The position numbers and the translations under genes are program-made. Below are positions 6,869-9,847 of a stretch of DNA of 9,847 nt, one piece after another; within the stretch, counting starts at the first letter, position 1; each line of letters opens with the position of its first letter. Below the pieces are notes generated by a model. The model did no database searches, was not told the origin of the DNA, and saw only the letters and a list, made by a program, of their open reading frames with translations. Source of the stretch: PNAI01 sp964575715 (GTDB lineage: Bacteria; Pseudomonadota; Alphaproteobacteria; Rhizobiales; Xanthobacteraceae); NCBI GenBank assembly GCA_964575715.1, contig CAZNSG010000317.1, positions 1 through 9,847 of the forward strand, given 5' to 3'.

Positions 6869-8550
6869 ACAGTAAATGGGAAGACGGGATGAAGACTCAT
6901 CCAACGGTGGCTGCCGTCATCGCGAAGGATCTTGCCTCATATGGCGCGCGCCGCTGCTTCGGTTTGCTCGGCACCGCCAATTTCAAGATATCGCATGCGC
7001 TGGTGGAAGCCGGTGTGGAATTGATTTCAGCCCGCCACGAAGGCAACGCCGCGAGTATGGCCGACGCCTATGCCAAATCGACAGGCGAGCTCACATTGGT
7101 CAGCGTCCATTCCGGGCCGGGGCTCACCAATGCGCTGACTGGGATCTGCGAGGCAGCGAAAAGCCGCACACCGCTGCTGGTGCTGGCAGGAGATGTACCC
7201 ACGGGCAGCATCCGATCGAATTTTTACATTGAGCAGGCCGCGCTTGTGCGCTCTGTGGGAGCTGTCTCTGAGCGCATCCACACGCCGCACACCGCGCGCG
7301 AGGACACATTGCGTGCCGTGAGCCGTGCAATGCGTGATCGTCAGACGGTCGTGCTCAGCCTGCCGACCGACGTGCAGGATGCATTACTTGCCTCAAACGA
7401 TGCGCCCCTCAAGCTGCCACCGATTATAAGCCGGTTGCATCCCGATCCGGAGGCGGTTCGTCGGCTTGCAGGAGTCATGTTACATGCACAACGCCCACTC
7501 GTTCTTGGCGGGCGCGGCGCCGCGCTCTCAGGCGCAGAAGCGGAATTGATCGCGCTCGCCGACCGTATCGGCGCCTTGCTCGCAACATCGGTTTGTGGTC
7601 ACGGGTTGTTTGCAGAAAATCCCTGGTCGCTTGGGATCTGCGGTGGATTCTCCTCGCCGATTGCGGTCGAGCTGATTGCGGAGAGCGATCTCATACTCGG
7701 ATTCGGCGTGAGCTTTACGCAATGGACCACCAAGAAGGGCAAGCTGATTGCCCCTGGGGCGACGATTGCGCAGATCGACATCGAGCCCGTGAAATTGGGT
7801 TATCACACTCCGATCCACCATGCGGTGCTTGGCGATGCGAGAGCGACGGCGGAAGATTTGTTGGCGGAGCTCGATCGACGCGGAGTATCGAGCCCACAGA
7901 CAGGTCGCCGAAACGATGTTTCCCGAGAGCGCATGCATTCCGGGGACAACCATCACAGCGCGTACCGGGACGAATCCACCGCACAGTTCATCGATCCCAG
8001 AACGCTGAGCAAGGCCCTTGACGGCATCCTGCCAAGCGACCGTGTGGTGGCCTCCGATTCCGGCCATTTCTGCGGCTGGGTTCCGCGTTATCTCCGAGTC
8101 CCCAGCGCGCGAGCCTCTTGCCTGAGCCATTCGTTCCAGTCGGTGGGTCTCGGATTGGCATCGGCGATTGGTCTGGCCATTGCAAACCCGGGCAAGCTGG
8201 CAGTGCTCGGGGCGGGTGATGGCGGTTTCATGATGTCGATCGCGGATTTCGAGACCGCGCTGAGGCTTGGGCTTCGAATGTGCATTCTCATCTACAACGA
8301 CAGCTCATATGCAGCCGAAGTGCATTACTATGGGCGTCACGGTTACACGACTGACATCGTGAAATTTCCTGAGACAGATTTTGCCGCCATCGCACGCGGC
8401 TACGGCGCGAGAGCCGCAACGGTCAGAACCGTAGCCGATCTTGAACCGCTTCGCGCCTGGGTGAACGAAGGCGCGCCGGGCGTGTTCGTTATCGACGGCA
8501 AAGTCAGTCGAGACTTTGAGGCAGATTGGCACGCGGAGCATTTTCCGTAA
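6865..8550 (+). CDS. Thiamine-diphosphate-dependent enzyme (acetolactate synthase-like fold)
   Basis: The 561-residue product has the three-domain layout of the POX/acetolactate synthase superfamily. Residues 12-175 are the pyrimidine-binding domain, with the activating glutamate E59 in ARHEGNA followed by MADAYAKSTG. Residues about 195-335 form the central domain. Residues about 375-550 are the pyrophosphate-binding domain, with the metal/TPP motif starting GDGGF (451-455) and ending YNDS (477-480), where the usual second Asn is Asp. The family cleaves or condenses 2-oxo acids and related compounds (acetolactate synthases, benzoylformate or sulfopyruvate decarboxylases, sulfoacetaldehyde acetyltransferase); I cannot assign the reaction. 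The ATG at 6865 overlaps the dctM stop as ATGA, so translation is coupled and the substrate may be what the TRAP system imports. A second ATG at 6889 (553 residues) is an equally family-like start. The hydrophilic linker 341-375 is rich in Arg, His and Ser. Confidence 0.88.
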   Translation: MNSKWEDGMKTHPTVAAVIAKDLASYGARRCFGLLGTANFKISHALVEAGVELISARHEGNAASMADAYAKSTGELTLVSVHSGPGLTNALTGICEAAKSRTPLLVLAGDVPTGSIRSNFYIEQAALVRSVGAVSERIHTPHTAREDTLRAVSRAMRDRQTVVLSLPTDVQDALLASNDAPLKLPPIISRLHPDPEAVRRLAGVMLHAQRPLVLGGRGAALSGAEAELIALADRIGALLATSVCGHGLFAENPWSLGICGGFSSPIAVELIAESDLILGFGVSFTQWTTKKGKLIAPGATIAQIDIEPVKLGYHTPIHHAVLGDARATAEDLLAELDRRGVSSPQTGRRNDVSRERMHSGDNHHSAYRDESTAQFIDPRTLSKALDGILPSDRVVASDSGHFCGWVPRYLRVPSARASCLSHSFQSVGLGLASAIGLAIANPGKLAVLGAGDGGFMMSIADFETALRLGLRMCILIYNDSSYAAEVHYYGRHGYTTDIVKFPETDFAAIARGYGARAATVRTVADLEPLRAWVNEGAPGVFVIDGKVSRDFEADWHAEHFP

Positions 8551-8604
8551 TATGCGTGTACGCTCAAGTCGATCTGAACGACCTTGTGACCGTGAGGTCT
8601 ACTT

Positions 8605-8617
8605 GGCACTTTGCGTC
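8605..8617 (+). repeat. Dispersed repeat core, copy C
   Basis: GGCACTTTGCGTC differs by one base from copies A and B. As in copy A it is followed by an ATTTAT/CCGG stretch and GAAGCG. The part ATGTCCGGTTTCTGGGT at 8638-8654 also resembles the reverse complement of 391-406 in the left flank. Confidence 0.5.
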
Positions 8618-8699
8618 GGAACCAATAGTCTGAATTTATGTCCGGTTTCTGGGTACTGCTGAAGCGCATCGACTTGCGGCCTCAGGCGACCGTGACGCG

Positions 8700-8830
8700 A
8701 TTGACCCGAATGTATGGTCCGGCCGTGCGTCGCAAGTCGTGTGCAGCCGACGTGGCGCACATCGGTGATGCATGTTCAATTGATGCCACAGCACCAGGAT
8801 CTCGGCTTCCAGCCGCCACCGTGACCGGTT
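8700..8830 (-). pseudogene. Relic of an integrase-core (DDE) transposase N-terminus
   Basis: Read on the minus strand from 8830, the frame gives NRSRWRLEAEILVLWHQLNM and then HHRCAPRRLH. This closely matches my recollection of the start of a family of rve/DDE transposases (LEAEILVLRHQLN, then RRxAPxRLxL). An in-frame TAA lies just upstream (8833-8831). After about 8735 the similarity seems to continue only in another frame (GRTIHSGQSR where DRAIFVWLYR would be expected), so at least one frameshift has occurred. No catalytic domain follows. It is a dead fragment and shows that a mobile element once sat here. Confidence 0.5.
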
Positions 8831-8872
8831 TTAGCGGCGGCCACTGCACACTCAGCCGGCAAGATCGTTTGT

Positions 8873-8886
8873 GTTGTCAGGACAAC
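8873..8886. promoter_or_regulatory. GntR-like operator upstream of the cupin gene
   Basis: GTTGTC-AG-GACAAC is a perfect 6-bp inverted repeat with a 2-bp centre. The TTGTC...GACAA form resembles operators of GntR-family (FadR/FCD type) regulators, which often control organic-acid catabolism. It lies about 135 bases before the cupin ATG. No regulator gene is in the window, so the link is inferred. Confidence 0.4.
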
Positions 8887-9020
8887 TTCTGACCAAGGCG
8901 CAGCGTTCTGGCCTTCCTCAACCCAAAGTGCTTCAATCCGGTCAGAAATACGAAGGTAGTGTTCACTGCCGCGCACTGCGCCGCAGCATGAACGATTTGA
9001 AACCACCAGGGGACGATCGC

Positions 9021-9533
9021 ATGGCCGACGAAACGCCGAACTATCCGCCGATCCGCCGCGTCGTCACTGGCCACGACGGCAAGAACGTCGCCAAAGTCAT
9101 CCTGGATGTGCCCGCGACCAACCAAAAGAGGCCAAGCGCTGGCCTGGTCTCAACCCTGATCTGGTGCACCGACAATGCTCCCGCAAAGATAACGGTCGGC
9201 GAAAACGCTGAGGACATGGGCGCTCGCATCCTCGGCACCGCGCCGCCGATCAAGGGCACGCGTTTTGCCGTTATCGATTTCCCGCCCAACAATCACCCGC
9301 ACATGCACCGCACCGAAACCGTCGACTACGTCATTGTGATCGAAGGTGAGATCGAGATGGAGATGGATAACAGTACGGTGAAACTCAGGCAGGGCGACAT
9401 CATGGTTCAGCGCGGAACCAATCACGCTTGGGCCAACCGGAGCCATAAGCGCACGCGCGTCGCGTTCGTTCTGGTCGATGCCGAACCGCTCGGCATCGGC
9501 AATCCGGTGTTGGGAACCAACGACGCGAGGTGA
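9021..9533 (+). CDS. Single-domain cupin protein
   Basis: The 170-residue product is a small cupin_2-type beta-barrel. Motif 1 is HPHMHRTETVDYVIVIEGE (92-110) and motif 2 is GDIMVQRGTNHAWANRS (125-141), so H94, H96, a nearby acidic residue (E99) and H135 are the likely metal ligands. The first 80 residues form an N-terminal extension common in cupins of this size. No signal peptide is seen, so it should be cytosolic. Such proteins can be isomerases, decarboxylases, dioxygenases or ligand sensors; I cannot choose. The frame is open from 8871, but the ATG at 9021 has AGGGGA seven bases upstream; an ATG at 8988 is possible but lacks a good ribosome site. The tctC start follows 39 bases after the stop, so the two were probably one transcription unit, with the GntR-like operator upstream. 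Confidence 0.87.
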   Translation: MADETPNYPPIRRVVTGHDGKNVAKVILDVPATNQKRPSAGLVSTLIWCTDNAPAKITVGENAEDMGARILGTAPPIKGTRFAVIDFPPNNHPHMHRTETVDYVIVIEGEIEMEMDNSTVKLRQGDIMVQRGTNHAWANRSHKRTRVAFVLVDAEPLGIGNPVLGTNDAR

Positions 9534-9572
9534 GTGCATCATCCAACCATTGATACTCCAGGGGAGATCATC

Positions 9573-9713
9573 ATGAAGAATCCATCGACCAAGTGCCGGA
9601 CGACGCTGTCCGCCGCAACGCTCGGGCTGTTCGCGATGATGCACAGTCCGGCAACCGCCCAGAACTATCCGAGCACCGGCGTGAAGCTCATCGTCCCGGT
9701 TCCGGCCGGGTAG
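9573..9713 (+). pseudogene. tctC: tctC (Bug-family binding protein), truncated by intron insertion
   Basis: AGGGGAG lies six bases before the ATG. The 46 readable residues are a signal peptide (about 1-29, ending PATAQ) and NYPSTGVKLIVPVPAG, the typical mature start of the TctC/Bug periplasmic proteins, which usually continues VPFPAGGxxD over some 290 more residues. Here the frame hits a TAG directly after PAG, where the sequence changes to the end of a group II intron on the opposite strand. The intron lies antisense to the gene, so it cannot be spliced out of this mRNA and the gene must be inactive unless the element is absent in part of the population. The rest of the gene, if kept, lies beyond the right edge. 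The product would bind a carboxylic acid for a tripartite tricarboxylate transporter. Confidence 0.8.
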
Positions 9714-9847
9714 AGTCGAGATGTGACGCGGTGGCTGTAGGTGGAACCTATCTGTTGCCGCCTCTTTCGTCTGGCGGTGCCTCAATAGTTCCACCATGGC
9801 TCCGTTTCCACATCCCGCTCATCGAACCGGACATGCAGATTTCCCGC
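9710..9847 (-). mobile_element. Group II intron, 3' end (partial)
   Basis: On the minus strand the window edge reads GCGGGAAATCTGC then ATGTCCGGTTC (9847-9824), which fits the loop and 3' half of a group II intron domain V; its 5' half (normally starting GAGCC) lies outside. After it come about 113 bases with nested complementary arms: 9809-9814 with 9720-9725 (CACATC/GATGTG), 9788-9795 with 9740-9747 (GTTCCACC/GGTGGAAC) and 9773-9777 with 9758-9762 (GGCGG/CCGCC). The intron then ends ...CTCTAC, matching the AY rule, at about 9710 next to tctC sequence. The maturase/reverse-transcriptase gene would lie beyond the right edge. A frame over this part starting MVELLRHRQTKEAATD is part of the intron RNA and not a gene. 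Confidence 0.72.

Larger units (their letters stand above)
8551..9020. other. Gene-free spacer with repeat, transposase relic and operator
   Basis: Reading frames here (for example from 8638 on the plus strand) lack a recognisable product or ribosome site. From left to right the stretch holds repeat core C (8605-8617) with its downstream continuation to about 8670, a decayed transposase N-terminus on the minus strand (about 8700-8830), a perfect GTTGTC/GACAAC inverted repeat (8873-8886) and the leader of the cupin gene. No clear terminator follows the TPP-enzyme gene. Confidence 0.55.

Noticed and set aside
8638..8892. Plus-strand frame of 84 codons
   Set aside because: No ribosome site or recognisable domain; it runs through repeat copy C and, antisense, through the transposase relic.
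9150..9797. Minus-strand frame of 215 codons across cupin, tctC and intron
   Set aside because: Its first part is intron RNA sequence and the rest is the complement of tctC and the cupin gene, so it is not one gene.
1..9847. CRISPR array, tRNA or rRNA genes
   Set aside because: No regularly spaced direct repeats and no cloverleaf or rRNA-like conserved stretch were seen on either strand by eye.

Overview
The window looks like an accessory region of a high-GC alphaproteobacterium. The style of the genes (TRAP and TctC-type solute importers, GGAGG-like ribosome sites) and the dispersed short repeats between them suggest Bradyrhizobium or a close relative; this placement is inferred from recollection, not from a search. 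There are seven intact protein genes, one gene cut short by a group II intron, and four gene-free stretches that carry repeats and mobile-element debris.

Layout. 1-479: no convincing gene; three small palindromes, one copy of a dispersed repeat core, and a 158-bp MITE-like inverted-repeat element. 480-2333 (minus strand): a secreted cupredoxin-fold protein followed 6 bp later by a polytopic membrane protein. About 100 bp upstream on the other strand a secreted seven-bladed YVTN-type beta-propeller (2434-3615) is transcribed divergently. The gap between them holds a plausible sigma-70-type promoter and a perfect 12-bp palindrome that is partly duplicated over the ribosome site. 3616-3986: a terminator-like hairpin with a run of ten C, a second repeat core and small hairpins. 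3987-8550 (plus): a complete TRAP importer, dctP-dctQ-dctM, followed by a thiamine-diphosphate enzyme whose ATG overlaps the dctM stop (ATGA). Together they look like an uptake-plus-cleavage operon for an organic acid; the substrate is not readable from sequence. 8551-9020: a third repeat core, a decayed transposase N-terminus on the minus strand, and a GntR-like operator. 9021-9847 (plus): a small cupin and the first 46 codons of a tctC (Bug) binding protein. That gene is interrupted by the 3' end of a group II intron lying on the opposite strand, which runs off the right edge.

How it fits together. Two solute-uptake modules (TRAP plus TPP enzyme; cupin plus TctC) and one envelope module (cupredoxin, membrane protein, propeller) sit side by side, separated by repeat-bearing gaps. 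The least explained part is the envelope module. Its cupredoxin lacks the cysteine of a blue-copper site, its membrane partner has paired histidines in hydrophobic segments, and its propeller places His, Glu or Asn at one equivalent position in most blades. This would suit a metal-handling or redox role, but that is inference.
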